Below, in pieces: positions 11,064-24,152 of a DNA stretch of 64,000 bases (its first letter is position 1; each line of letters opens with the position of its first letter). A model generated the notes under the pieces. It saw only the letters and a list, made by a program, of their open reading frames with translations. It searched no databases and was not told the origin of the DNA. Made by a program: the position numbers and the translations under genes. This DNA is from Hydractinia symbiolongicarpus (Eukaryota; Cnidaria; Hydrozoa; Anthoathecata; Hydractiniidae): assembly GCF_029227915.1 (NCBI RefSeq), contig NC_079877.1, forward strand, positions 14,900,851 to 14,964,850, given 5' to 3'.

Positions 11064-12797
11064 AGAGCACAACCTTAGTGTTAACACATGCATAACAACA
11101 AGCATAAGTATTTCTTCACAAAAGTTTTTCCCTCATTCATAGTTGCGTATTTGACCCAAAACGCGAGCATTTTTACGCCTTCATCAGTCGGCCGTTTCCA
11201 AAATTTAACCTAACGTCATTTAACACTTTGCTCTACGCCAATCAAAGGACAAGAAGGGAAATCTATTATTATTAACACATGTATTTTTTTTCCTTAAGAA
11301 TTGCAATTATGTCACCCATGTCTTCGCCGAACTAAACTTATATTCCATCGGTTCTATCTTCTTACTCTATTTCTTCTTAAAGTTTTTTAAAATCTTTTCC
11401 CTGTTGAAAATAAAATTGTTTATTGATCTTTGCAACTTATGTGTTTACAAAGGCTTTCATTCTCAAAATTATTAATACCCGTTTTTTGTGTCAGAGGTGT
11501 GCGCAATAAAAAATTCTTTCTATAAAAAACGAAAAAGCACTCACGATATATTTCTTTTTATCAACGTTTTTAAGACGCGTGAATTTCCGTAGGATTTTAA
11601 TGACCGTGGGTTTATGGGCTACATTAGATTACATTGTTTTATTTTCATAAGTATAACAAAATGAAGAACCCCACGGGCTACATAAAAAATCTCGCCAATA
11701 AAAAGATGCCACTGCAGACCATAGGCAATGACGGAACACTCAATTCTGTGAATTATTTGAACAAACCAAAATAGTACACTCTATTCTAATTTTGATTACA
11801 AATCTATTTAAATGCTATGATAAGTTACTAAAAAATTCTGTGAATTTTTCCACCTGTATATCACGAACCAGCGAACAACAATTTCGTTGATAAAGACATT
11901 TTCCATTCTCTGGCAAATAGAGCGAGCCTAAATGTAACCCCATAGATGTTTCTAATATTGTTTTTATTATTGGAATATCCATGTATTTATTGTTATCAAA
12001 GACGAAGCACATGGAGTTGTATCGCATATCGTGAACATTCCCGTTCTCAACTATTATCGATTGTCATATGGTTGAGTTTTTCTCGCTCTTTGATTGGCTA
12101 ATCATATATTTATTTTATACTGAAGAACCAGCGCTACTTTTACTGTTTTTTATTTCTGCAGTGAAAAAGCGTGTATATCTGTCTCTAAGTGACTGAAATA
12201 GTGTGCGAAAAGCTTACATGTTTTTCTTGATTGCTCAAGTAAAGTTTTTATTTTCTAGGAAAAACAAGATTTTGTAGGAAAATTTAATAACTGACACAGT
12301 AACGCGAAGAAGACAAAATTGTCGAGCACGTTTGCTATACGCGGAGTATAGCAAGGCAATGATTTTTATTTTTATAATTTTAGTGGAAACAAAGTCATAT
12401 AAAATCAGGGTTTGGGAATATGAGTAAAACTTTTAAACACAACAACATTGAATTTTTAGTTAAGCAGACCATAACGTACTAACTGAAGCGAAAAATCAAG
12501 GATGCTTAGGATAGTTATATACAGTGATAATAGCGGCTCATAACTGATAGTTATAGGGCATTACTAATCGGGTAAAAGAGCAGCATCGATATTTTCAAAA
12601 TCGCGCAATGTTATTGGTTAGAACTTACGTCATTGCGGACAATATTCCACAGTATTGTGCGCTACCAGAGCAACCGTGTTTAGAGTGTAAATATGGTGGC
12701 ATTAAAGAAACATGGAAAAAAGTAAACAAAACCCGAAACAAGAGCAAAACTTACTTTTATCTTAAAGAATGCTGTAGCTGCAATAAAAACCTGTGAT
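11064..12797. other. B1 upstream region and copy-1-only segments
   Basis: Sequence upstream of B1 up to the end of the duplication. About 11455-11577 and 11596-12397 are missing from copy 2, where the flanks are joined. The second segment contains a 9-bp stem hairpin (TTGCTATAC, loop GCGGA) at 12332-12354. The open frame at 12608-12796 has a stop in copy 2 and is not supported as a gene. Confidence 0.5.
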
Positions 12798-14259
12798 GAT
12801 GTTTCGTTTCTCTCCCTGTTTATGTTATAATCAAAACATAAATCTGTACCCATATTTATACTCTTTTTTCAAACTGTCTATATCTAATCTTGCAAAATAT
12901 TGCATCGTGTCATTAAAACAACCTTTGTCAGAAAAGCCTTATTAATCGACCTCCCTTTTGACTAGCAATTACAACATTAAATTGTTTAACAGACTGTAAA
13001 ACAGATGGAGAACGTTGTCAAAACAAGTAATGACGTCAAGTCACTATGATGAATTAATTTTTTTGGTTTTCATTTCTGTTTTGGATAGTATCTAAGACTC
13101 ACTATAGACAGGTGTGGCTCCTATAAAAATTATGTATGAAATAAACAGTTCACGTGAAATCATATTAGTTTGTGTCCTTATTTTCAGCTTCAAGGAATTA
13201 TTTTTCTAATTTTTGCGGAGAGAAGCGCCTCGTCCCCCTATACATCAAAAATATCCAAAATTCGGCCGTTTTTGTGTCAGTTTCCCAGCGATTTAATATG
13301 GTCATTCTTAATTACATTTTTTGGTAAGCGAGACAATATGTTTTTAGCACGGCGATGGAGTTTTTGTTGTTTTTTAACCAAGCGTAAATAGTGCTGTTTC
13401 CAGTTGAGATTAAGTGTGTCTACAATTTTTAGCCACGTGATACACATATTAATTTCACTAATATCACATGACTTTTTTCTCGGACACATAGCGCCTCAAA
13501 CTCAAACTTTCGTTAATCTAAGCTATATCGCAACTGACGGAAGGGCTTGTTCAAGAAAACGAAGAAAGGGTATGTTTTTAGCTAGCTAGTATATCACTAT
13601 TCCTTTACATGTAATGAACTCTTTTTTATTGTAATGAACCTCTTCTCACCCACACTAAACTAGCAAATAACTACCAACATATGTGGCAAAATAAGCTGGT
13701 ATAACACTACCAAATTGGCTAGCTAGCAGCATAAACTAGGTAGTTAACCAGCACAAAACTGTTTCTCTCACTAGCTACTTATCTGACATAAAACTGGCTA
13801 CTTGGCCGGCATAAAATTAGCTATGTAGCTAGATTTAAATGATCCTTAAGACATATTTTCTAGTCATACACATACTGCACAATGAGTTAATTATGCTCTG
13901 ATTAGGAAAGTACCATCAAATATCTACAATTATCCACAAAATATGTTGGTTCTAACAATTTTAGACAAAAAACTAAGAACCAAAAGTTTAGCCAAATCAG
14001 CAAAAGAACATTGGTATATACATATATTCTTTTTAGCAGAAGAGCCTGGACTTTTTTTTATAAATAAAAGAATAAATGCAACCTCCATAATGTGTTTTTT
14101 GCAACCTTGTCCATAGTATTTATTTTGAAAAATATAGTGAAAATGGAAGGTTATGTAGAGCTATCACTATTTTTCACTTTTAGGTCATTCACACCCCTAA
14201 AAAGATCCCTAACTAAAGCATAAAACATAATTTAGTGGCTCAGATTTTCTAGCTAAATA
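12798..14259. other. Non-coding, with a degenerate TAGCT-rich stretch
   Basis: From about 13590 to 13830 the sequence repeats variants of CTAGCTA, GGCATAAAAC and ACTAGC in a loose array. A minus-strand open frame at 13277-13489 rich in K, R and H has no recognisable domain. No gene is supported. Confidence 0.4.
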
Positions 14260-14749
14260 AAGAGGGTGCCGATAAGCCGCAAACGCCCGCATATATACTG
14301 GTGAGTTCGGGCGACTTTTCGAATTAAATTGACGGTTGTTGGCCGAAACCGCCCGCACTTTCCCGAACACGCCTGAACTCGCCCGGAACATTCCCGAAAT
14401 GCAATACCTTGTAACATAAACATGGCGGACGACAGTTAAAAGAATGCGTTTGAAGAGAAAGGAGTTAATAAAGTTTATATATAAGTTATTTATCAAGTAA
14501 ATCTTATAACAAATCATAAAAAACAGTTCTTTTAAGAACTTCGCTATCACATATTTAGTTCATTTAAATTTTTATACTTTTTTAAATAATTCTTCGAGAG
14601 TCATTTGTGGTGAATCTTTTTTTTTTTCGGGCATTGTTTGGGACTATGCGGGTTTTTTCGGGCAAATACCTGAATTTTTTTTAAAACGCCGAACTCGCCC
14701 GAAAACGCCCGCACTTTTTACGGCGTATCCGGCTTATCGGCACCCTCGT
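14260..14749. mobile_element. 490-bp MITE with 20-bp TIRs and 8-bp target duplication
   Basis: The left end reads AAGAGGGTGCCGATAAGCCG. The complement of the right end is the same except for one base (ACGAGGG). Direct 8-bp flanks GCTAAATA stand at 14252-14259 and 14750-14757. An 8-bp duplication is typical of hAT and P superfamilies. The subterminal parts are rich in CGCCCG and CGGGCG motifs in both orientations. No transposase is inside, so it is non-autonomous. Confidence 0.9.
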
Positions 14750-14757
14750 GCTAAATA

Positions 14758-15642
14758 TACCAAACTAGGTGCCATATTTTTACGGATTCTAATTCGTCAG
14801 ATTATAAACAGAATGTAATATCATTGGCTCGTGAAATATTGTGCCCGGAACGAACTGTGGATTAGCTAATACAGACACTGGTAGCTAGTTTTTCCACAAA
14901 CAAACATTTTTCTGTTCATTTATAAGATATTTTCTGCCTGTCCATATGCATGCACATGTCCATTGGTGTGGATGCAAATCAAAATATTAAGTCGTGCTGC
15001 AACTCATCTAAATCCAGACAAGCGCTTCTTGTACAATCATCTATATCACATTCATTTTTGCAGTCAGAACATCTTTCAGAAATCAAAAATAATTTGCAAT
15101 TGGGAAATCTCATAATTTCTACACCGGGAAATAATTTCCCTTTCTGTAACTTGACCTTAACTGTATATACAACACAATACTTTAGCAATCTTTTTTGTAA
15201 ATGAGACATAAAACACTTCTTTAGTTAGATTTATTGCTTTTATTGTTTAGTTGAGGAGAAAAGTTAAAGCTATATTTGTTGTTGATATTATTTAATATAA
15301 AACTCCCTTTAATTAGCACCCCCTTATAAATTAATGAGAGCCGCAGCAAATACGGTACGTTTGAATTTTATAAATTTGTTAATTTTTTTTTAAAAGAATA
15401 TTAGTCCATAAAATGTTGGCATTGCTTTTTGAGAAGTTGTTCTCTATTTCATTTTTATAGATGTCATTTATATCTCTCCAAATCATAGTTCTAACGACGA
15501 AAAGAAAATTTAAGAAACTAATGATTTGATCCTGAATCTGTTCTTATTTTTCGCAAATTTGACGGCTCCTCTTTATGAAATTGTTCTTATAAAAAAGCGT
15601 AACTTTTTCTCCAGATATATATGCCTTTTTTACTCACTAAAA
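14758..15642. other. Non-coding, no gene seen
   Basis: An overlapping pair of open frames lies at 14950-15209. The minus-strand one has a cysteine cluster (CSDCKNECDIDDC), but no start context, splice sites or known domain support a gene. Confidence 0.35.
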
Positions 15643-15760
15643 ACACTGTTGGTCTAATGGCTATGGCACTCATGCAAATGAGAGATCCGGGTTCAAATCC
15701 CGGACGGGGCTAACAACAGCCAGGTAATCCGTGGTCACACATTATCGAGGTGATTTTTTT
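15643..15760 (+). tRNA. tRNA-like Pol III unit (pseudo-tRNA or SINE head)
   Basis: An A-box-like TGGTCTAATGG (15650-15660) and a B-box GGTTCAAATCC (15690-15700) are correctly spaced. The T arm pairs perfectly (CCGGG/CCCGG) and the D arm pairs at three positions. The anticodon arm folds only with a 4-nt loop (CTCAT GCAA ATGAG), and the acceptor strands do not pair. A T7 run at 15754-15760 could terminate Pol III. This is therefore not a normal tRNA; a tRNA-derived SINE head or pseudogene is more likely. Confidence 0.5.
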
Positions 15761-15764
15761 ATCT

Positions 15765-16319
15765 GAATCCTTATATATGTGAGAAAACGTGCCAATTTTA
15801 TAAAATCAATTACTTAGTGCATGTGTTACTTTGCACCAAGTTGGCTTTAAATCTCAAAAATATAAAAAAATCCTATTTTTAGCCTTTTTACCGTGTATTG
15901 TTGATTGTATTCGACTATATTTTGTATTTTTACTCAAAACTGCCTATCATTTTTCTTTTTCTAAAACTTTGAATGAAACTAACACTTTTTGGTGAACAAG
16001 AAACCAAAATAGGCGTTTTTAAAAAATCACTCTCGTTGACTTCTGCGATCATTTCTGTATCTTGACTTTTATTGTTGTTAGAGTTATTAAAAACCAATAT
16101 TGTCAAATTCATTCAAACCAAGTTGACTTTTAATCTTTAATTTAAAAAAAAAGGTTTAACTTCTTGTATTGACACATAATTCTGATGATTCGCTGTATAT
16201 GGACCTTATATAAATGTAATATCCTGTTTTTAGGTACTGAATTTGAAATTTGCAACTTAATATTTAGATATATTGAGAATACGTAATATTTGAGTTTTAG
16301 AGGGGAGAGTTTCTATAAG
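15765..16319. other. Non-coding, no gene seen
   Basis: AT-rich sequence with a short lysine- and asparagine-rich open frame (15930-16112, minus strand) typical of chance frames. Nothing else recognised. Confidence 0.4.
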
Positions 16320-16740
16320 GTCCCTGCCTGCCTTGCCATCACTTACCGTGCATTTGCCTACCCTCCCCATGCCTTTTCTGGTGCCTGCCATGCCCTTGCC
16401 TACCCCTGCCTTGCTGATTCCTCTTCATGTTTCCTTGCCTGCCTATGCCGTGCCTTTTCCTTGCCTTCATTAATGCCTTTGCCTTGCCTGTGACTTGCCT
16501 ACCCCTGCCTTACTGATTCCTCTTCCTGTTTCCTTGTCTGCCTTTGCCGTGCCCTGTTTCATTGCCTGCATATGCCGTGCCTTTTCCTTGCCGTGCTCAA
16601 TGCCTTTGCCTTGCTTGTGCCTACCATGCCTTGTCTACCCCTGCCTTACTGTTTCCTTGTCTGCCTCTTTGCCGTGCCCTGTTTCCTTGCCTGCCTTTGC
16701 CGTGCCCTTTCCTTGCCGTGCTTAATGCCTTTGCCTTGGC
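16320..16740 (+). repeat. Compound TGCC-rich minisatellite
   Basis: Variants of TGCCTTGCCT, TTTGCCGTGCC and CTACCCCTGCCTTACTG recur throughout. At least three larger units begin with CCTTG(C/T)CTACCCCTGCC near 16393, 16494 and 16628. The plus strand has very few A residues, a strong strand bias. All three plus frames stay open, which explains several overlapping open frames of no coding meaning. Confidence 0.85.
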
Positions 16741-19470
16741 AACCTCTCCGCAACACTTTCTATACTAGTTTGTGTTTTTACTAGAAAAAGTGAAAAACCA
16801 GTAACAGCCTTGCCATAGCTTCTATTTTATTGCTTTACCCAATCTTAGCCTCCTTGTTTTTTATACTTTTTAATTTCATTAAAATTGGCTTCGTCCTTTC
16901 TTGAAATAGAATGTTTTCTGTTTCAAACATTTCTAATTTTGTGTATTTCTAAACCTTTCACAACGAAAACAAAAAAGACTTTTCATTCCAAAAGTTGTTT
17001 ACCTCCTATCACCAACACAACATGGACATATTATAATCTTTCGAATTCTCCGAAACCCTCACAATTTCTATTTTTAAGTTTAATCAGTGCGTACCTTGCA
17101 TCCCCCGCTTATTAGAAGAATCCAATAAATACATTCAAGCCAATTAAAAGCATACGTTATCTAATGTCTAAAATCTTTCAATTTCATCGGACGAGACACT
17201 TTTTAATTTTCCATGTAACTGGTTTAAAACAGGTTTTTTTGATTTGAAAGAAGTTCATATTGCTGACATTATTTAATAATTTAATATTTAATAACAGTTC
17301 AGATAAAAATAATAGGACTTTACTTTCTAAATACTGATATTTCATAAAGACTACAATTACTTTTTCGTTGTCTCTTTTCAGACGGACTGAACAACATTCC
17401 GTGCATTTGGTGCAGTTTCCGTCTCTGTGACACATATATTATACATTATCATTATTTTTCATCTTACTTTTTATTATTTATTTTTTTTTCTAACACAGTC
17501 GATTTCTAATAGCTTGACGCTAACTTATTTTAAGCCATATTCTATAAAGTTTTTAGGCCATTCTATAACGAAATCAACATTTCAAAATTATTATTAATAT
17601 TTTTACCCTTCAAAGTCGTGAAAAATGCGAAATGTTAACTGACCTTGCTGAAGTAGATATGCAGATTTCATTAATTTGAATGAATTATATTACTCTGACC
17701 GCATTATAAAAATTTATTTTAAATTTAATCATAGACATTGATCTTGCAATAGATCGAAAGGTATCTAGGTGGTATTTAATTCATCGTTTCACGTAAATTT
17801 AGTTAAAGGGTTTGAAACGAACTTGAAATTAAAATTGACGCTTTACATACGTAAATCACTGCTTGATCATAACAGAATTGGAAGACAAAAACAAAAGCGG
17901 TGACATAAATAACTGCAAAATAGACTTTTTGACAAAGTGTAAAAAACAGTCCAGTCCCGCTACTCCGGACTGTTAATAGGGCTGGCATAAAATTCGTGAC
18001 TTTCAAATAACGAGATTACACTAGGGGAAAAATCGAGATAGCATGGTTACAATTTTTTTGACAAGTTGCGGTGTCATAATAAAAGAATATAATGCATCGC
18101 GGCGCGTTTTCACCATAGAGTAGCCGCTAAATGATGTATACTGACTTTAGGTGTGCCACATGACGCTGCGGTAAGATTGTTTCGAAACAGTCGAAAGAAA
18201 GCCCTTACATGCCGTGATGGTTGAAGCACATATTCAGTATATTCATAGAAATATTACGCAATAAAAAGATAAAGGAATGCAACTTTACCTTCCTCCGAAA
18301 TATGTATAACATTAAAAAAACATTTGAAAATTTTTAAACTGAAATAGGATTTGAAGATGTTCGTGGTGAACTTGCCTCTATGCGACATTTTTTATTCATA
18401 GATAACGACTATAATTTCTCGCAACGGACGAAAGATTTGTTTGAAATAAAGAATAATTCGTGATAGTTGGACATAGTGGGCTGTTAATGCTGACAGCACA
18501 AGTTTTGTGTTATAGATAGCGCATAGTTCGATATAACGAGAGTTTACTGTATATTGTAATAGCGTAGAATTATTTTTGCGACTCTCGACAATTTGCAATA
18601 TAAATATCTGCGAAAAAAAAGTCACAAAACGATGATAATTCGAGAAATTTTTATTCGAGAGTGAGAAAGAACGAATAGGATTCCAAACAAAGCTAAGGGT
18701 GAACAATTTAGAGGCCGCTTATATGCTTTTTGAACATCATAACTGAAATTAACCATCAGTTGTTTTTCGAAAGAATTCGAAATTTCCATGCGGCGAAAAA
18801 GACATTAAATCATAATCTAGAGATCTGCATCAGTTTCACAATGGCAGTTATTATTTTAAGCCCAAATCATTTTTGAATTTGCAATGGTTCTAAGGCTATA
18901 TAAAAACTGCCAGCCATTTCCGAAAAGTAACAATTCTTGAAGCATAGTTGATCAGGCATTTTAACATTTGAATTTAAAACGAAAGAATTCAACCTTGCAT
19001 AAATTTCTAAATAAAAACGTGTTTGTAGTCCTGTGCGTGCCTTTTATACACCCTTGCGTAAAAAGATATTGAATAAACAAATTAATTTATATTAAGTACC
19101 CTCTTTATTGAGTAAAGGAGCAGTTAGTGGCATATGGTCGTTTGCTGGAATACGGGCGCTTATTGAACTTTCAGGCATTTACATGCGCTGGCGTAGAGAA
19201 TAAAAAGCAGCGAGACATTAAAGATTTCTTGTCAATAAGGTCTTTAATTAGTTTAATTGAAAGATTTTGTAAACACAATTATGACGGTCACAGTCTAAGC
19301 GCCAATCAAATTATTACACACAATAAAAATCTTAAATTCTGAATTTCATGATGCATAACCAAGCCGTTTATTCAGGGATCAAGGTAATCTGTTTGGGTAA
19401 TTGCAGTTCATTTACAACAATTTAAACTAATTACAAATACATTAAGTAAGCCTTGGTGATATCCAGGTGG
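16741..19470. other. Non-coding, with a block resembling 33.4 kb
   Basis: About 17040-17260 resembles 33385-33610: both have ACAATTTCTATT, CATTCAAGCCAATT or similar, ATGTCTA and CATCGGACGAGACACT in the same order. The rest is AT-rich, with the motif GGGCGCTTATTGAAC near 19150 that also appears in the 7.3-kb repeat. No intact gene was recognised. Confidence 0.4.
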
Positions 19471-19569
19471 TTCTTTATTTATACTCTTGTATACATCTGA
19501 CATCTGACAAAATCGAATTTTGAATATTCAGCAAATTTTAATGGTTGTTTCTACAAATAGTTATATTGA
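19471..19569 (+). repeat. 99-bp direct repeat, upstream copy
   Basis: Identical to 19958-20056, which abuts the Penelope-like ORF. It begins TTCTTTATTTATACTCTTG and ends GTTATATTGA. The sequence after it differs from that after the second copy. Confidence 0.95.
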
Positions 19570-19747
19570 CTATTTTTGCATTAGCTTTTATGCAATTTGA
19601 ACTTTCAATGTTTGCCATGAATTTAGATTATCTAGTTAGATTTCAACAAAAGAGTGAATTTCTATAACATGGCTGTCATGCGAGAAAAAAGGAAGTATAT
19701 ATATTGATAGCTCTTACGGCAATGACAAGTAATTTGAAAAACTCAGA

Positions 19748-20056
<309 letters not shown>

Positions 20057-20058
20057 AA

Positions 20059-22572
20059 ATGTGTGGCGATAATGAAAAGAAGAAGGTGTCAGCAACTTCC
20101 AGGTTAAATGAACATTTTTATTTACATAATAATTTTAAAGAGGATTTGCTTAAGTATGCGGAGGGTGTGTCATCTGATATTCCTACGCTTGTTACTTTAA
20201 TATCCTTAGGTCTTGAAGAGCCCGCGGCTAGCCCAGCTAACTCGGGTAATTGCGAAAATCTAGGATTATCAGATGACAACAAGTCTTCTACTTCTTTTAT
20301 CTCATATCCTGTGAGTAACGACAGTAAATGTGATATTTTAAATGATAGATATGTAGGTAAATTTGTAAGTTCCAATGTAGTAAACCTTTCTGGTAGGACA
20401 TTGTCAAAGGCTGAAATCTCTCTTCTTTCTAAGGGTCTTAAATTCGTTCCCACCCCACATCATTTTGATAGAGCACGTCTTAAAGAGGAATTAGAGGTAT
20501 TTGGTCGCAGGTTGCGTTTATTATGGCATTTTAGGAACGAGGAAGGGAGCTCTGTTTTCAATCCGTTTCGTCCTAAGTCGAAATTTAACCCAAAGGGAAA
20601 AGATGTCTCAATTGAACTGTACCTTAGTAGACTTGAAGAAGAGATCTTAGCCTTAGATACAGAAATTAAATACTCAAATCTTACGAGGGAGGAAAGAGCA
20701 GCTATAAAAACCCTAAGAAATGACGGGTCCATTGTTATCAAGGAGGCTGATAAAGGCTCTGCAGTAGTGGTTTGGGATAGGAAGGACTATCTTAGGGAAG
20801 CAGCCCTGCAGCTTGATAATGCTGAGGTTTATGAGGAAATTGAAGGTGATGTTATCAGCCCCCTTGTTCACACTGTGATGAGTTGTTTACAAACAGTCAA
20901 ACTTAGGGGTGATGTAAATAAGGAGACAATGGATTATTTTTTGGTTAAAAACCCTAGGCCAGGACGATTCTATCTTCTCCCTAAGATACACAAACGACTT
21001 CAAAACGTTCCTGGCAGGCCTGTTATATCAAATTGTGGGTTTTTTACAGAAAATATATCTTCATTTTTAGACCACTATTTGCAACCCCTTTCTAAGAAAG
21101 TTAGATCATACATTAAAGATACTAATGATTTTCTTAAAAAACTACGAGATTTACCTGCATTACCTGCTGATTTCCTTTTATGCACTGTTGACGTAGTTGG
21201 TCTTTATCCCAATATTCCTCATGAAGATGGATTGGCAGCTATCAGGGAAGCTCTAGAGGCTCGCGAGGATAAAGCTATTTCCACAGACACTTTAGTTGAT
21301 TTAACTGAATGCGTCCTCAAGAATAATGTTTTTGAACATGATGGGCGTTTTTTTCGACAAAAACAGGGTACTGCAATAGGTACGAAAATGGCCCCGCCTT
21401 ATGCGGTTCTGTTTATGGGTATTTTAGAAGAAAGGTTTTTGAGGTCGCAAGCACTTAATCCGTTAGTGTGGTGGAGATACATAGATGATATTTTTTTGAT
21501 TTGGCAGCATGGTGAAAATGCACTTAAAGATTTCCTAGAGCAACTTAATAGCTGTCACCCAACCATTAAGTTTACGGCAGAATATTCTAAACAAAGTGTT
21601 AATTTTTTAGATGTTAAGGTTATAAAGGAGGGTAATCAACTTATCACTGACCTCTACACTAAACCAACAGATACACATCAGTATCTGCATGCTACGTCCT
21701 GCCACGTATTTCACTCAAAAAAGGCTATTCCTTACAGTCAGGCTCTTCGTCTCAACAGAATCTGTTCTGAAGGGAAATTTTTCGACAAAAGATGCAACGA
21801 ACTAGAGGCCTGGCTTCATAAAAGAGGATATAGTGATAAGTTGGTTCGAGAACAGATACTGAGAGCAAGGAAGTTTAAGAGAGATGAATTACTTGACAGG
21901 GAGAGGAATAAAAACACTTCTAAAAAACTTGTGTTCAATCTCACGTATCACCCTGCATTTTCTAAGGTTAAAAATATTCTGCAGGACATTCATCTTCTTC
22001 TTACGCCTAATCAAGAACACCGTGACGTCTTTGCTGCACCCCCAATAGTTGGTTTTAGGAGAGGGAAAAACCTTAAGGACTTGCTGGTTAGGGCAAAATT
22101 GCCTGTGAAGGAAAAGGTATGTGGGGGGAGTCAAAAGTGTGGTAGCAAACGTTGCGGTGTTTGTGATTATGTGGAAGAAACAAATTCTTTCACAAATAGA
22201 TCTTCTTCTTTTTCTTTTAAAATTCAAGGTAAGAAAATGAACTGTAATTCTGATAACGTTGTTTATTTGGCACAGTGTAGAAAATGTGGCGTACAGTATG
22301 TTGGTAGTACCAGCACTAAGTTTAGAGTGCGTTTTAACAACTATAAATGCAGCCACCGGAAATTCAGTTCAGGGAAGCCTATTATACAGCTTTCCTTTCA
22401 CTCTCATTTTGAACAGCCTGATCATAATGGAATGTCAGATTGGTCATTTACGTTAATTGACCATGCCGAAAGTTTGTCATGGTTAAGACGTAAAGAATCC
22501 TTTTGGCAACACAAATTAGATTCATTTCAACCTAATGGGCTTAATGAGCGTGAGGTTACCTTCGATTATTAA
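20059..22572 (+). CDS. Penelope-like element RT with C-terminal GIY-YIG endonuclease, intact
   Basis: The frame opens at 20032, but the ATG at 20059 (MCGDNEKKK, A at -3) lies just after the 99-bp repeat and is the likelier start, giving 837 residues. Numbering from 20032: the N-terminal helical region contains LSKAEISLLSKGLKF (about 124-138). RT motifs are IKEADKGSAVVVWDRKDY (236-253), LPKIHK, CTVDVVGLYPNIPHEDG with Asp387, KQGTAIGTKMAP, and catalytic YIDD (483-486). A cysteine cluster CGGSQKCGSKRCGVC (697-711) links to GIY-YIG: VVYLAQCRKCGVQYVGST (743-760), Arg765, Glu822 and Asn near 838. This is the canonical RT-then-endonuclease order of Penelope-like retroelements. No stops or frameshifts, so it may be recently active. 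The clade is not determined. Confidence 0.93.
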   Translation: MCGDNEKKKVSATSRLNEHFYLHNNFKEDLLKYAEGVSSDIPTLVTLISLGLEEPAASPANSGNCENLGLSDDNKSSTSFISYPVSNDSKCDILNDRYVGKFVSSNVVNLSGRTLSKAEISLLSKGLKFVPTPHHFDRARLKEELEVFGRRLRLLWHFRNEEGSSVFNPFRPKSKFNPKGKDVSIELYLSRLEEEILALDTEIKYSNLTREERAAIKTLRNDGSIVIKEADKGSAVVVWDRKDYLREAALQLDNAEVYEEIEGDVISPLVHTVMSCLQTVKLRGDVNKETMDYFLVKNPRPGRFYLLPKIHKRLQNVPGRPVISNCGFFTENISSFLDHYLQPLSKKVRSYIKDTNDFLKKLRDLPALPADFLLCTVDVVGLYPNIPHEDGLAAIREALEAREDKAISTDTLVDLTECVLKNNVFEHDGRFFRQKQGTAIGTKMAPPYAVLFMGILEERFLRSQALNPLVWWRYIDDIFLIWQHGENALKDFLEQLNSCHPTIKFTAEYSKQSVNFLDVKVIKEGNQLITDLYTKPTDTHQYLHATSCHVFHSKKAIPYSQALRLNRICSEGKFFDKRCNELEAWLHKRGYSDKLVREQILRARKFKRDELLDRERNKNTSKKLVFNLTYHPAFSKVKNILQDIHLLLTPNQEHRDVFAAPPIVGFRRGKNLKDLLVRAKLPVKEKVCGGSQKCGSKRCGVCDYVEETNSFTNRSSSFSFKIQGKKMNCNSDNVVYLAQCRKCGVQYVGSTSTKFRVRFNNYKCSHRKFSSGKPIIQLSFHSHFEQPDHNGMSDWSFTLIDHAESLSWLRRKESFWQHKLDSFQPNGLNEREVTFDY

Positions 22573-23183
22573 TGTTGTATTTTTCCTTTATTCAGTATTA
22601 TTACTTTTTGTTTTTGTTTTGTACAGTGAGTTTGGATCTACTTTGGACACTGGATGAAAATCCAGTGACCCCACTTAGCGTATTACTGCTACACTGTCTA
22701 ACCGCAGTGACAGTGGCGAAGTTACTTCGCTTTCTGTTTGTCCACTATAACATTATGTCTAGTAGTACTTTGGTGGTTTTAGGCTTTGAGGAGTAGCATT
22801 CGTTTGTTGTGTATATGTTGTGTTATTTTTTTTATTTTCCATCAAGTGTAGTGAGATTTTCCTCAACTTTCCTCTTTAAACTTCTTTATCTCTATTCTTT
22901 TCCACTATCGTTTTATTGTTAACAATAAGACATACAAACTTACTCTTTCCTTTATATTCGCATAGTGCACAGGTCCCTTTAATTAGGCTCTCAAAGAACT
23001 CGTGCACTCTAACATTTTCTTCCGCTTATCTTTTATAGTGTAACTGCCGTAGCGGCATCTTCTTAAACAAATGTTACACTATTAGCCTCCTCACATATAT
23101 ACACTAGATTGTATTTTATTTTTATTGAAGATAATACGGTACAGCTTGGGAAAATCTTAAGGTATAACGGGTCTTAGGCGGAT
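22573..23183 (+). other. 3' region of the Penelope-like element
   Basis: Untranslated sequence after the stop codon. It contains a near-palindromic pair: CCACTTAGCGTATTACTG with CACTGTCTAACC, then AGTGACAGTGGCGAAGTTAC. No second gene is seen. The 3' limit of the element is uncertain. Confidence 0.4.
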
Positions 23184-23823
23184 GGGAACGACCTATACGG
23201 CTTAGATGGAGGTGGGCATTTGCTGGGCATTTAAGTTATAAGACCCAGTCCGGGATGTTGTGAGGTTTCATATTCTAATGATTTCTATACAACCCGGTTC
23301 TATGTGCCGGATAATTGCTTGCTGATAAAGTCTAAGTTACGGTCTCCCATTCATCCATTCCTGGGATATCAGCTGTACTTTAAAACTTCAATGTGTACTC
23401 TGCACATTCTGTCCAGCTGGAATGGGTAGGGACTGTTTTATGTTTTCGTAAGTATGTCTTAAATGTCTATCTCTTACTCGTTGATTTATTTATTTTCTTT
23501 CTCGGGAACGACCTATACGGCTTAGATGGAGGTGGGCATTTGCTGGGCATTTAAGTTATAAGACCCAGTCCGGGATGTTGTGAGGTTTCATATTCTAATG
23601 ATTTCTATACAACCCGGTTCTATGTGCCGGATAATTGCTTGCTGATAAAGTCTAAGTTACGGTCTCCCATTCATCCATTCCTGGGATATCAGCTGTACTT
23701 TAAAACTTCAATGTGTACTCTGCACATTCTGTCCAGCTGGAATGGGTAGGGACTGTTTTATGTTTTCGTAAGTATGTCTTAAATGTCTATCTCTTACTCG
23801 GTGATTTATTTATTTTCTTTCTC
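23184..23823 (+). repeat. 320-bp tandem duplication downstream of the Penelope-like ORF
   Basis: Copy one is 23184-23503 and copy two 23504-23823. Both begin GGGAACGACCTATACGGCTT and end CTTTCTC. One mismatch was noticed (CTCGTTGATTT against CTCGGTGATTT). Terminal direct repeats are common in Penelope-like elements, but this pair is internal to the 3' flank and much younger than most repeats here. Confidence 0.95.
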
Positions 23824-24152
23824 CCAGCTACGTCACAGTGTCATTAATTTAAGCAATGATCGGTTTACTTGTTCTTTTGCTTATTTACCACATTTTTAAT
23901 TGTCAATAGATTTTTTATTGTAAAAATTCTGTACATAATCATTTTTAATTGTTTATATGTTAAAACATCCGTAATTTTAACTATGTACATATGCAAATAC
24001 TTCTCCTTTAGCAATTTATACCCACAGGATTTAAAACTGTTTATGTTATTCTAAACGTATTTCTATAGCAATGCTTTTGCTGTTAATCGCTCAAGCGTAT
24101 TATATTTGCCCAATTTTACATAAAAGATGTAACTTGATTTTATATTTTACAA

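Larger units (their letters stand above)
1..12797 (+). repeat. Segmental duplication, copy 1 (left edge cut by window)
   Basis: This stretch recurs in the same orientation at 40112-55218. Position 1 aligns with 40112, 5926 with 46047, 9860 with 52493, and homology ends near 12797/55218. Long runs are identical, for example most of 5205-7130 against 45326-47250. It carries peptide genes A1 and B1. It lacks the Helitron and the 725-bp insertion of copy 2, but has two segments (about 11455-11577 and 11596-12397) that copy 2 lacks. The left limit is unknown because the window starts inside it. Confidence 0.95.
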